A stretch of DNA of 64,000 nucleotides from Ottelia alismoides (GCA_037367405.1 JAZKJV010006036.1:1-64000), one strand, 5' to 3'; shown: positions 10,589 to 22,246, counted from the stretch's first letter. A program made the numbers and translations. Notes: a model not told the origin generated them from the sequence alone.

Positions 10589-13351
10589 TGATGAATCTGT
10601 GATTCAATATCTTTATTCTTTTATTTTAGCTTAAAATCCTTGGCAAAGCACTTGTAAATAATAATAATTATCATTATTTATTATTCATCTATTGTTTGTT
10701 AATATTATATATTTCGCATTCCTTCCACACCAAAGAACAAAATAAAGAAGAAAAGAAAAAGGAAAGAATGAGAAGGATGTATATATTAAATAAATACAGA
10801 CTGACTCAAACCTCGAGATCAGGTCAAGCGTTGGGAAAGGTCGACAAGGAATAAAATAGGGGAAATAGGGTCCATAATTTATAATAATCTCAAAAAACCA
10901 AAGTCACTTGTACATATTCATCATTTTTATTTTTTATCTTGTACATATGTTCACTTATTTTATTTATTAATAAAACAACCTCAAATAAATTATTTTCTTC
11001 TTGAAAGTTGTTTACAATAATATGTATCAATTTATAAAAATATCAGAAAAATTATACAGCTAATAAATAAATAACTCAATGAACCTAAAAGCCACAAAAT
11101 CCAACTTCCCAAGTTTATAACTATTTACAGAAAACTTCAGATTGACCAAACTCACTTTTAAGGTTTGTTTTGTAACTAATGCTATTTATTAAAAATATCA
11201 AAAAATCGTGGAATAAATCGTGTGAGTTTTGGCGTTTAGACCTCTTTGTATATATGTACATTATGTATAAAAAACTTCTTTATTTTCTATTTAATTATTC
11301 CTAAATCCAATAACTTAATTCTTTTTCTATATTATTCATAAAATCAGTAGAAAATATAAAAATATAACTTAAAAATAAATGTAATAAATACTAATAAATC
11401 TCAAAATCAAAAAGTGGTAAAACCTAACTTCCAAACCTCATAACTCGATCATATGAATTCTGAATTAGATGTACTCACTTTTAAAGTTCATTTTTAAAAT
11501 TATCTATCAAATAAAAGTGATTTAACTGAAATCAGAATTAATATGCAAAAAGTAGATTTTGGTACCCTATTGGTATACTTGCACATATGTGTGTATTGTA
11601 CATATTTTGATTTATTTATTTTCTTGTATATATTTACACGTATTGTATATTTTAAATATATATATTTCTATTAATTATATAAAATTCAAAAAAAATTAAA
11701 AAAATTAAAAATAAAAAATATAGTATTTATAGTGTAGATATAATGTATCTATAATGTATATACTATTATTTATGTATACCATTAAAGCTACACGGCACGA
11801 ATGATGATCAGATCTATCTGAACGCAGCTGCCTGGACATCCACATCTAATCGAGCAAACTGAAGTCTGTCGCTTTGACGCTTCGATCTCCCCCCAGATCT
11901 TTCGTACCACGAGGAATGTCGCCTGCTCCAGGAGATATTTGGCGAAGAACATTTGTGATTCCAGATTGAACAAATGCCCTTGGATCAGATCTGATCCAAG
12001 GGCAGTATTTCAAACACGCATGATGACCAAAGGAAGCCACATGTCGCTATCACGTCACACCAGTCGCCAACTGCTTAAGGATCTTACGTGTGCCTCACGC
12101 ACACGGAATTTTTCTCGAGTCAATTGCTAAATTCTCTCTGTATCTTTGTATTATTCGAAACAGGTCCACTTATAACTGCTATTACGTGAGTTGCATGGTT
12201 CTTCTATGAATATTGCATAATTGTCCCTATTTTTATTCTCTGTTATTATTTGCTTAAAGTTTTTAAAAATTACAATATAGTCCTTATATTCCAGCATTTA
12301 TTCTCATCTTTTATTGCTTGATTTATGTGCTACTTGTGCTCTGAAAAATATACAAAAAATATGTGTTGACTCCTGCTTAGTGACTTTATCATCCATAATT
12401 TTGCTTTTGCAAAATAAATTGTTTTCTTATTTTGAAAACTACAAAAATACTTCTATTTTCGTTGTTTGACTTTATTAAAAATTATAAAAAATTGGAAAAA
12501 AATGTTAAAAATCACAAAAAAATCTATTGTAGATGTATTTTGATTTGTTTTAATTTTTGTGCAAATTTTGTTTGAAAGTTCTTTATAAAAGCCGAAAAAT
12601 TACAAATTACAGAAAATATTACAAAATCATATAAAATCATTAAAAATGGTAAAAATACATTTTTGATATTGTTTGAAAGCTAAATAAAAATTTTGTTTGT
12701 TAAAATTAGTTTCTAGTATTTTTTATTTTATTTTATATTTTAAAAACTCAAAAACATTTTCTTATTTTTTGTTTGATTTTTTCCCTATTTCTAAGTGATT
12801 TAAAAATAAAAAAACTAAAATATCTAAAAATAACAAAATAGTAAAAAATATTAAAAACACAAAAAATTTTATTTGATTTTTCTGGTGATATTTGTTATAT
12901 TTGAAAAATACAAAAAATTGATTGGTTCTTTTATTTTCACTTTTTCCTTTATTCTTCTTGATTTGTTTGAAAAAATAAAATTATAAAAAATGTAAAAATA
13001 AAAAAACTAAAAATTTGAAAATAATAAAATATAAAAAATACGTAAATTAAAATTTTCACAAAATGTAGACAACTAAAAAATCCATAAAAATCAAGGTAGT
13101 TTGCTTAGAGTTTTCTTCTTTATTCCGTTCATCTCTCTTTGATTTTAATAATCCTCATTTAATAATAGTTACCTCCTTGTGTTCGACTCTAGGAGCTATA
13201 CCAAGTTAAAAAAAAAGCGAATCCACTTTTATTTTATTTATTTGGATAAAATTCGTTTGATTGTTTTGGGATTCATTTTAGGTCACAGTGACACGTCTTC
13301 TCTCATTTTCAATTAATAATTAACCCTTAGTGAATTCTCGAACATCAATCA
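10589..13351 (+). mobile_element. Long LTR of Athila-like element (LTR B, 2.76 kb)
   Basis: Starts TGATGAATCTGTGATTCAAT and ends ...CATCAATCA. Its length (2763 bp) nearly equals the minus-strand LTR 55938-58697 (2760 bp). Internal landmarks: the block around GATCAGGTCAAG at 10818, shared with the solo LTR near 39.82 kb; a GC-richer patch 11800-12120 with a 20-bp-scale palindrome near 11970-12003; and the tail blocks GTTCGACTC and GGTCACAGTGAC. No PBS follows, so it is a 3' LTR or the edge of the repeat block. Confidence 0.75.
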
Positions 13352-14030
13352 TGTATTTATTTTTTGAGGGGCTTGGAGAGCTTTGGTAGTTCTGGATGGG
13401 GTTGTCAGTGGCAACGGATAGCAACATTTTTGCTCGAATGTTTTTTTTAAGAATATGCTTCTTGTATCCTTTGCAGCCCATGGAGTAACCTGAAAAGTAG
13501 GATAAGTGGGAAAGTTTGAAAGTTAGTGTCAATGGGGAGGTGGGGAGGTGGGATGATGGCTGGTGATGACGATGTGGGTAGAGGGAAGGAGGAAATTGGT
13601 GTACATGGCCGTGAGTTGTTTAAGAGGCTGGGGGTAGAAGGTGATTAGTGGAGAAGGGAGATGAAACAAGAGGTTCTCTATGGTGAAAGGGAAAATATTT
13701 TGAGGTTGAGTGTTGGAGGGGACTTACCTTACCTGACGGTATGTCGGCCGCAGCAAGGAGTGACTCTCATCACACCAAACCCAGCAGCACATCGACCGCA
13801 ACAAGGGGCGGCTCCTGTCGCACCTAGCGATACCTGTCTCACCTTGTGGCCGATCTCTAGCGGCACCCATCGCACCTAGCGGCCCACCATATCTCTAATT
13901 GGAACAATATGTTCACAACATCTCACAACATTTTATGATTGCATCAATCATTGTTGATATAATTGTTATGAAAAGAATGTCTGTTATATCTATTTTATGT
14001 GTAAATCATCCTAAACATGTATATTGTTGT
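13352..14030. other. No gene recognised
   Basis: Mixed-composition DNA after LTR B. Short open frames (for example 13661-13879) show no recognisable domain and no splice structure. The CGGCCGCAGCAAGG and CGACCGCAACAAGG pieces near 13746 and 13795 are imperfect direct repeats. I see nothing else that can be supported. Confidence 0.4.
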
Positions 14031-14219
14031 TAATATATCAAAATATTTATGTTATTATTATTTGTATTCGTTTTATATTCGTATTTGTTTCTAAGGATAT
14101 GGTAACACATTTTTCATATCCGTCAATATAAATATCCATATTCGTATTCATATTTTAAAATAAATAAGGATGTGATTATACCTATATTCATATATGTATC
14201 CGACTGTTTTCATCCCTAC
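14030..14219. mobile_element. Possible hAT-like fragment
   Basis: Dense TATCCGTATTCG-style words ending in GTTTTCATCCCTAC. Similar wording (GGGATGAAAAC) occurs at 15589-15606. This resembles degraded hAT-type non-autonomous elements, but no complete pair of ends or target duplication was found. Confidence 0.3.
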
Positions 14220-14322
14220 TTGTTGTGCCCCTCGAGTTAGTTGACATCTATCCCCAATACAAACAGGCATTGACTTTGAGGACATAACACGAATTTAAAT
14301 AAAAAAGCTGAAAAGATCATTT

Positions 14323-14620
14323 TCCCATCCTCTCCCCCCTCCTCTTCCTCCCCCTCCTCTTCTTCCTCCCCAATATCCTGCTCCTCCTCAACCGCCTCCT
14401 CTCCCCACCCCCAACTCCTCCCTCCACCCCCAGTGCATCCCCCTCCGCCCCCTCTCCTCCCCCCTCTCCTCCTTCGCCATGTCCTGTGGTCCAAACTCCT
14501 CCCCATGACCCCAACTCTCCCCCTTCTGCCCTAGCTCCCCCCCCCCCCCCACCCCAAAAAAAAGAGAGGCATAATTGAAATTGCAATATCTCATAGAGGT
14601 ATAACTGATAAAAACTCAAA
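14323..14620. mobile_element. Pyrimidine-rich relative of the 27.4-28.3 kb element
   Basis: A CT-rich tract (14323-14560) followed by AATTGAAATTGCAATATCTC and GGTATAACTGATAAAA, the same right end as the element at 27390-28302 and the small palindrome at 28704-28960. The left end (near 14222, GTGCCCCTC) is only weakly matched. No open frame here is credible; the predicted glycine-rich or proline-rich translations are by-products of the CT tract. Confidence 0.5.
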
Positions 14621-16530
14621 ATAAAATCAAGTTTTGCACAACAACAAAATGGGTTATATCTACATTGGATATGGTTATGCAATGTTTGAATATATAATAA
14701 CATACGTTGGAATTAACTAGAAAATTAGTTTTTTTACTTCGAAATCGAGAAAGGGTAGCATATTCATGGATGTTTCACTCAGACCTTTTGTTTTTTTTAA
14801 TCATAGTAGCCAACCACTTATTTAACAACAAGAAACAAAAAAACACGAGAATACGTATACACACGATTCAGTTGCTAATCACTACAGTACAATAAAATTG
14901 ACTTAAACCAATAAAAAATTTAAAAATATAATTATCTTTATTTATATATACTTGTATAACTTTTTTCATGATGTTTGATTTGATTTTTATGATAAATGTG
15001 TGTATATTCATTCTTCTCGTATATCGTCATTACGCACTCCTTGATAGGTTTTGAAAAGGACTTTTCATGTCATTCTCATTTAGGTCCGATTTGCATCCCT
15101 CCGTTGTTTTCCTTTCTCCCCAAACCTTTTTCTGGAAATGAAAAAGAAGATAGAACACTCGAATTGTCTTATTTAAGTGCTTATTGCTTGCCAAAGATCC
15201 TACCTCTATAATTGGTGGGTCACCGGGTTATTCAAATCAGTTGTGTTTTCCGTGGTTTTCCCATGTTACAACTTCCGTACCAATTCGATCGTCACTATTA
15301 TCAATAGCATTCCAATATATGCATATATAAGCTAATCTGTAGAGTATTCCTAATCCTACATGGATCCGTTATTTATCTTTGCTCAATTTGAAAGATATGA
15401 TAACACAGTTTTTATATCCATCAATGTTTTCGCAACTATATTCACATTTAAAAATAGATAAAAATATTGTAACATCTAAATCCGTATCCGAATGAGCACT
15501 TGTCAAATTTACAGGTTTACTTTTAAACAACTTCCAAGCCATTTTTTATGCAAATTTTGGAAATATTTCTACATGAATGGGGGTGGTGATTGGGGATGAA
15601 AACAATCACATATAGATATAGGTACTACCGTATTTTTATATGTTGTTAAATATGAATATGAATGTAGTGTGTACGGATAGTTATGGTTATTGTCCTACTA
15701 TATCCTTCAAAACGAATACATATATAAAAATACAAGAATCAGATGTGGATATTATACACACAAGTACTCTACAGATCAGCGTAAACATGTGTGTTAAATG
15801 AGTTACATGTGATATAAACATGTAAATATGGTATACATTTATGCTAGATCGACTGAAAATAAATTTACAATTACATATGGTCGATATATGAAAACGAATG
15901 TTCAAATGCATATACTAATATTTTATGAATATCTAAATTGATATCTACATCGGTACTTTTTTAAAATATAAAAAATAAATATGAAATAAAATGGATACAA
16001 CAGACGATTTGGATGCTAATATAAATATCTACGATCGAAAATAAAATAAAGAAAATCCAATAGATGGTCCGCTGCCATTGAACTCTGTCATTTTCTTCGT
16101 CTTTTTATTCCAGAATTTACGTCAAAATCTGACTTTATGAGATTGAAAGTATCCATTTGAATCTATAATAATAAACCTATTGATTTTTGTATTGATCCGT
16201 TACGTATAACTCGTTCATTTTAAGAAATATTTGGATATTGATTTTTCATGTAATTTTGCTCCATGACTCCCTAAAAACTGTGTGATTACAGCAGAACTCC
16301 TAAATGTTTGTAATAACTCCCTGAACAACTGTATATTACAGCTCAATCCTTGTAATCTTACTAAGTTACTAACTCTGAGATCACAACCCACGAACAGGGC
16401 CACATGTGTTAGGTAGAGCAAGAGTATCGGAGTCATGATACAATTACAAAGATCATGTTGTGAATACGATGATTTTTTTAAATAATTATCAAAATATTCG
16501 TAATTAAATAAATATACATCAAGTTTTAAT
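14621..16530. other. AT-rich intergenic DNA, no gene
   Basis: No convincing coding region on either strand. A second hAT-like patch lies around 15589-16050 (GGGATGAAAAC start, many TATCC/GGATA words). The rest is simple AT-rich sequence. Confidence 0.4.
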
Positions 16531-16539
16531 ATTTAAAAA

Positions 16540-16822
16540 GGGGCCCTTTCAAATAGGACGCAGTCCTTCCTGAGTTCAGGAAGACCAGCCCTTTTTTGTA
16601 TAATCACGAACACTTTAGTAGAATACGTATACAATTTGTATTATAGGTGCACGTTATAAATACAGCCGCATACAAAACTACGCATTATAATACAAACAAT
16701 AAAACTTCACATTATAATACAAATCTGTATATGTATTCTACTAAAGCCATCCTGTTTTATACAAAAAAGAAGCTGGCCTTCCTTAGGGATGGAAGGACCA
16801 AGTCCTATTGAAAAGAAATCCT
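16540..16822. mobile_element. Foldback MITE, 283 bp, 9-bp TSD
   Basis: Terminal inverted repeats of roughly 65-70 bp: left arm has AATAGGACGCAGTCCTTCC, right arm has GGAAGGACCAAGTCCTATT. It is flanked by ATTTAAAAA at 16531-16539 and 16823-16831, a 9-bp target duplication. A 9-bp duplication with long inverted repeats fits a Mutator-derived MITE. No coding capacity. Confidence 0.75.
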
Positions 16823-18458
16823 ATTTAAAAAACAATAATTATCAATCGATATATGGGTGTTGATTTGGTAAGTCGAAATCAAATCGACATCTCAAGTATT
16901 AATTTGGATTTCTCCCTTTTAGATAATTTATGTTCATATCAGAACATGAGATACCGATTTCGACTGGTAGCCTACCCTTTCAATCATTTACATTCATATC
17001 ACTCTTTTGACAATGTAGAAAATAAATGTTTGGTTAATTTGGACTTCTATTCTTCTCAACCAATTTGAGAAGCAACGTATGATTAAATTAAAATATTCGT
17101 ATCAAGTTTTAATATGATATTTGACACCCACCTCTCTCAAATCAGATCCCAACATGTTCTTCTTTATGTTTTCTGAATACGCACCCACCGTTCCCCGTGC
17201 TTGACCACTAATCCCATTAACACCCTCACATCTCCTCAGCATAGCTTCTTCTCCCTGCCCAACAATGGATCCCACCGGCGGTATCGTATCCTACGTCGTC
17301 AACAAGCTCGGAGACCTCATCGTCAACGAGGCAAAGCTCCTTGGCAACACCCGACGAGATCTAAAGTGGGTGCAGAAAGAGCTGTCGGTTATGCAGGCCT
17401 TCCTCGCTCACGTTGCCGACAAAAATATCCAGGATGCCCACATCAAGATATGGATCGAGGAAGTAAGGAGACTAGCCTTCCACGAGCAGAGGATGTCGTC
17501 GACACCTTCTATCTCCATCCTGTTAATCCTACACGCAAATCCTTTCTCTCCTGCTGTATCTCTGCCTCTGGAACTAAGTCGCGCCATGACTTTGGTATGC
17601 AAATCCAGCAACTGAGAAAGGATGTTGCCGAATTGTCGAGGCGGAAGCAGACCTATGGAATCGAAATCCCTGGCACAAGCAGCGCTGCGGGCACCGTCGA
17701 CCACATGCCGAAGATCAGGAGGCTGAGGGCGGCACACTTTGTTGAAGACAGAGACGTGGTGGGCTTGGAAGACCACGTGAAGGCGGTGAAATATCTACTG
17801 GTTTGTGATGGAAGCAGGAGATCCGTTGTGTCCATCGTCGGGATGGGTGGCCTTGGTAAGACCACTCTCGCCAAAAAGGTCTACAATAACATACTTGGGT
17901 CATCTTCGAGCTTCGAGTGCACTGCCTGGGTAGATGTATCCCAGAAGTACGATATCGATGATCTTCTAAAGAAGATTGCCCGTGATATAATGAAGCCCTC
18001 CTCGGAAGATGTTTGGAAGATGGACCAAGACACCATAACAAAGGAACTCCGCGAATTCATCCGATTTAAAAATTACTTGATTGTCGTTGATGATGTATGG
18101 ACATCTAAATTATGGGAGTCGTGGATGACTTCTTGCCGGACCCAAAAAAACGGAAGCCGGATAATCACCACCACACGTAACATAGAAGTAGCAAAATCGG
18201 CAAACCCGTGGCTGTCACCGTACGAGTTAACCCCTCTTGGCGACGAAGAGAGTCGAGTCCTCTTCACCAAGAAAGTCTTCCCGTATCAAGAAAACCCCGA
18301 GCAGTGCTGCACCGAAGAGCTTGCAAGTCTTCGAGAGCAGATTCTGAAAAAGTGTGGTGGGCTTCCTCTTGCTATAATCGTGGTGGGTGCTCTTCTCTCC
18401 AGAAAAGAAAAGACTCCGGCAGAGTGGAGGAAGGTGGCTGAGAAGATAGAGTGGTATC

Positions 18459-18675
18459 TGTTGAGTTGTGTGGATCTTTAGTTGGGTAAACGGATCTTTG
18501 GATGAGGGACCGTTTACCCACCATTCTATAAATGTACTCATCCCCCCTCAGTTTACAGTTACCAGAGTAAAGAGAGAACCCTAATCTCTCGTGAATGAGA
18601 TTAGGGTTCGTTTGTGCCCCCGTGGTTTTTCCCTCTATGTAGGGTTTTCCACGTAAACCACTGTGTCTTCTCTTT
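18459..18675 (+). repeat. Inverted LTR copy, left arm (truncated)
   Basis: Matches the reverse complement of 19100-19316 with only a few mismatches. Contains a TATA box TATAAAT at 18527-18533 and a short internal inverted repeat AACCCTAATCTC / GAGATTAGGGTT. It lacks the last ~24 bases of the LTR. Confidence 0.85.
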
Positions 18676-18893
18676 TTTTAATTTCACAGGATGCACGGTA
18701 CCACAGATGCACAGTACCACCAAAAGATGTCGAGAAGCGGCTGGTAGGAGCACTGTACTGCGCTCGCAGGGGCAGGGCCGCAGTCCACCAATGAGATGCG
18801 CGTGCAGGACAGGAGCGCTGCACCGCGCTCAGGAAGGAGGAGGGTTGCCCACCGGTCACGTGCAGGTCGCTCAGGACAGGAGCGCTGCACCTC

Positions 18894-18985
18894 AAGGAGC
18901 GGGGCTTGCGCGCAGGAACAGGGAGCGAGGCTTGCGCGCACAGGAGCGGGGCTTGCGCGCACAGTAGCGGGGCTTGCGCGCACAG
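18894..18985 (+). repeat. GC-rich tandem repeat inside the mini retroelement
   Basis: Four imperfect ~22-bp units built on GCTTGCGCGCACAGGAGCGG. It accounts for the spurious repetitive open frames in this part. Confidence 0.75.
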
Positions 18986-19063
18986 GACAGGAGGCGACGG
19001 AAACAACCACCAACTCGTTTGAGAAGAAAAAAAGGAGGTTTCCTGATGGTGATTAAGCCCTAA

Positions 19064-19075
19064 GCTCTGATACCA
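19064..19075 (-). promoter_or_regulatory. Primer-binding site (tRNA-iMet type)
   Basis: Minus-strand TGGTATCAGAGC directly after the LTR end ...CTCAACA. This 12-mer is the standard plant initiator-methionine tRNA primer site of copia and TRIM elements. It fixes the right arm as the 5' LTR, read on the minus strand. Confidence 0.9.
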
Positions 19076-19316
19076 TGTTGAGAACGAATGATTCAGAACA
19101 AAGAGAAGACACAGTGGTTTACGTGGAAAACCCTACAGAGAGGGAAAAACCACGGGGGCACAAACGAACCCTAATCTCATTCACGAGAGATTAGGGTTCT
19201 CTCTTTACTCTGGTAACTGTAAACTGAGGGGGGATGAGTACATTTATAGAATGGTGGGTAAACGGTCCCTCATCCAAAGATCCGTTTACCCAGCTAAAGA
19301 TCCACACAACTCAACA
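19076..19316 (-). repeat. Full LTR (241 bp), right arm
   Basis: Minus-strand LTR from TGTTGAGTTGTG (at 19316) to ...GTTCTCAACA (at 19076), next to the primer-binding site. Both LTR ends share TGTTGAG/CTCAACA, so either end could serve as an integrase substrate. Confidence 0.85.
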
Positions 19317-20163
19317 GTATCAAATAGAAAAGGGAGAACTATGTATGGGGATATTAGCGTTGAGTTACATTGATCTTCATATCCATCTGAAATGGTGCTT
19401 TTTGTACCTTGCTGCCATCCCAGAGGACTGCCTGGTCGAAGTCAGCCGCCTCCAACGGCTCTGGATTGGAGAAGGATTCACAGAGGAGAAAGCTGGGAGG
19501 TCCTTTGAAGAAATGGCAGAGACATATTTTGAAGAGCTTGTCCAGCGTTGCTTGATCCAAGTTGTTCAAGAAACAACTGTTGAAAGATATATCCGTGTGC
19601 ACGACTTGCTTCTTGAGTTGGCTGTTTCAGAGGCTGAAAAGATTCGATTCTTAGATACTTGGAAGGAGCAAGGACCTGCTGTACCGTGTGGGCCGCTCGA
19701 TCATGATCGAGCGGTTCGCACGCAAAGGGCCACTTTAACCCTGACTCTGCAGACTCTGCTGGCCAGCAGAGGAGCTGCTCCCACTTGGAAGAGTGTTCTT
19801 GACGCATCCCCCGGGGCAATAATCCAACGCCTCTCATTCACTTGTGATAGGATTGAGGGAAGTAGCACCCATCTTCGTCTGGGATCTAATAAGTTGAGAA
19901 CCCTTTTGATTATGGGCCGAAAGAATTGGCAGCTGGGGCAAATTGCAATTGAGGATGAAGTTTTTAATTTAGGTATGATGGTTGAATGGTCTATGAACGA
20001 AGAAAACTGGAAGTTACTCAGGGTACTACAACTTTCAGTTAATATAGATGGTCTATCAGAAGGGATAGGAGATCTGGTAAATCTACGATACCTCGCAATA
20101 TGTGGCAAATGGATTAGAGAGCTCCCGGAATCCGTAGGGAACTTACGGCGCCTACAAACTCTA

Positions 20164-20282
20164 GGGGTTCGTTTGGTTGCAAGGTTGGACAGAATTGGGT
20201 TGGGTACTATTCACAGGGGTACCCCCTCCTCACAATTTACTATTCACCCAACCCTGCTCAAATCTGCAACCAAACGAACCCC
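20164..20282. mobile_element. Small MITE inserted in the LRR exon
   Basis: About 119 bp with inverted ends GGGGTTCGTTTGGTTGCA and TGCAACCAAACGAACCCC. The flanks allow a TA, CTA or CTAG duplication, so the boundary is uncertain by 1-2 bp. Deleting it with one flank copy joins the LRR frame cleanly (LRRLQTL then DVRGT). The ends resemble Tourist/PIF-Harbinger type MITEs; a related element is at 36594-36773. Confidence 0.8.
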
Positions 20283-21145
20283 TAGATGTAAGAGGTACAT
20301 TAGTATTCTTATTGCCCAATACAATATGGCAGATCAAGACACTTAGGTACTTGTACGGTAATCGATTCACAGAATTTCCGATGCCAAAGGATTCTCTTCC
20401 TGACGACACTTTCGAGAACTTGAGAGTATTGGATTCTGTACTTGGGGTTCCATCGATGGAGAAAATCTTCCCATATTTGACCGATCTCAGAGAGCTGTAC
20501 TTATACGATATTAAGGACCTCTCCATGTCCGTCTTATTCAGCGCCATCAAGAAATTGCAACAGCTTGATGTGCTCATTCTCAGGGCGGATAGTAATCTCA
20601 TGTTAAAAATGGATGAGATATTTTTGCCAAGCGACAGCCATCCAAATCTCCATACCTTATTGGTTGAAGGCCAATTGGTTGTAGAATCGCAGCTTTAGAG
20701 TTTGCCACAAAACCTCAAGCAAGTAGGTTTGTTCTGCAGTAACATCAACCGCAATATCATAGAATTGCTGGGAAAATTGGAGCTCTTGCATCGACTGCAA
20801 CTTTCTCAAATCCGATTCATTGATGTGGAGGAGGAGGAGGAGGAGATGGTTTTCCACTCAGGGTGGTTCCCTCAGTTACATGTCTTGCATCTGGGTGGTT
20901 TGATAATCAAGAGATGGGAGATGGAGGGACAAAGCCTACCTCTACTTAGAGAGTTGCATAAGAATTCATGTCCAAGATTGGAAGTGCTTCCAGAGGACTT
21001 GTGGCACATCAGCACCCTCAGACTATTTGAATTTAGGAATGGGCACCCGAAGTTGCGTGAGAGGCTCCAAAAACCAGAAGATGGAGGACGAGAGGGTGAA
21101 GATTGGCACAAGATCAAACATGTTGAAGATGTACGTATCTCTTGA

Positions 21146-22180
21146 ACATGATCAATATACGCCTCGGGAGACTACGCAGCATATATATATAGCAACTTCC
21201 TTGTAAGTTAAGTTCATAAACCTCTTTATTATTGCCTGAAGCTGTGAGTTTTGTATTTTCATTAAACTATCGTACAATAGCTTTGTAATGCATTAAATAT
21301 TTTAATGTATTGCTGCGTAATAGCTTAGACATCACATTTCCTGAAGCTGTGAGTTTTGTAATTTCATTTTTAATAATTTTATAATGATGATTCTCAATTA
21401 TTATAGTAACTTTTTAAAAAGAAATTAAAGTAGGTATCTTATATATGTATGTTCTTCAAATACCTTATTGGATGGCCTCGCTATCACTTTATTTGAAGGT
21501 ATTGACATAGGATGGGTGCATGCAGTTCTTATCGAACATTGCTTAATTTGACACGTTATTTCACGTCTCTTTATGTAATTGCTTAATGTAGACGAAAATG
21601 TAAATTTCCCAAGTGTGAATAATCCTTCTTATGTAAAGTAAAAAAAAGTTTACCTATAATATATGATGAAAAAGGCTCACAAAAAAAATTTCATTTCATG
21701 GAAAGATTTAGGAGACAACCGTGAAGCTGTTTAGAAAGATCGAAGAATGTAGACATGTATGAACTCTCGTGTTGATATTTGTTGTTACGTGGCATGTTTA
21801 TTTTTACAACTGAACCTTTACCCTTTTCTCTTTTCAATGTCAATATTTTTGGAAAGTATCAGTGTGATTTTGATTTTATAAAGAAGCTATAAGTACTTAG
21901 TTGATGCTAACGATTTTAAAATACAAATGGTGACATCAATTATGAAAACATCTGGATATAATTTAAAACGCCAATCAGAAAATCAAGGTTGAATTGAGCG
22001 TTGCATGCAAATTAAAAGTGATAAATACGTCAACAAATTGAATCTACAGCGACACTTATTTCAAATCCGTCACTAAATCACTTACTATTAAATGTATAAT
22101 GACGAATATTATCCATTACTATTTGATTTTTATTCTGAAATTTAGGTTATAAAGTCATATCTGATGCTAGCATCGCTCCA
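21146..22180. other. 3' flank of the NLR pseudogene, no further gene
   Basis: AT-rich. An imperfect direct repeat of CTGAAGCTGTGAGTTTTGTA occurs at about 21237 and 21342. Around 22020-22180 there are degraded transposon-like sequences. No coding region is supported. Confidence 0.4.
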
Positions 22181-22246
22181 TTTAGCAACACTTATTTGTT
22201 GATATTTTTCTCTATATAGCAACACTTATTTGTTGATATTTTTCAA
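22181..22246 (+). repeat. 33-bp tandem duplication
   Basis: Two copies of a unit containing TAGCAACACTTATTTGTTGA, back to back, in an AT-rich transposon-like stretch. Confidence 0.8.

Larger units (their letters stand above)
18459..19316 (-). mobile_element. Mini retroelement with inverted LTRs inside the NB-ARC exon
   Basis: 858 bp, bounded by TGTTGAGTTGTG and its inverse CACAACTCAACA and flanked by the 5-bp duplication GTATC (18454-18458 and 19317-19321), as made by a retroviral-type integrase. The right end is a full 241-bp LTR in minus orientation (19076-19316) with an initiator-Met tRNA primer site next to it. The left end (18459-18675) is the same LTR in the opposite orientation, lacking its last ~24 bp. 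The ~390-bp middle is non-coding and GC-rich. The element size fits a TRIM, but normal TRIMs have direct, not inverted, LTRs. A transcript of the host gene through it could form a ~217-bp hairpin. Confidence 0.85.
17265..21145 (+). pseudogene. CC-NB-LRR disease-resistance gene homologue, disrupted
   Basis: Encodes a former plant intracellular immune receptor of the CNL class (ATP-binding switch that senses pathogen effectors). Start: ATG at 17265 opens an Rx-type coiled coil. An EDVVD motif follows, but a 2-bp insertion at about 17481-17490 shifts frame just before it. NB-ARC motifs then run in order: P-loop GMGGLGKTT (17838-17866), kinase-2 LIVVDDVW (about 18077-18100), RNBS-B GSRIITTTR, GLPL (about 18355), RNBS-D CFLYLAAIPEDC, and an MHD variant VHD (near 19597). 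LRRs begin near 20020. Lesions: the frameshift, an 858-bp retroelement (18459-19316), a ~119-bp MITE (20164-20282) and a TAG at 20696-20698 about 150 codons before the terminal TGA. No intron is needed once insertions are ignored. Not expected to make full-length protein; a truncated product or RNA is possible. Confidence 0.92.

Noticed and set aside
14237..14703. Glycine-rich minus-strand open frames
   Set aside because: Translation of a CT-rich tract inside a MITE relative; no coding features.
18560..18612. Telomere-like AACCCTAATC and its inverse
   Set aside because: Only single copies within the LTR hairpin, not a telomere array.
18614..19056. Open frames in the middle of the mini retroelement
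   Set aside because: They follow the 22-bp GC-rich repeats and differ between all frames; no gag or pol motif.
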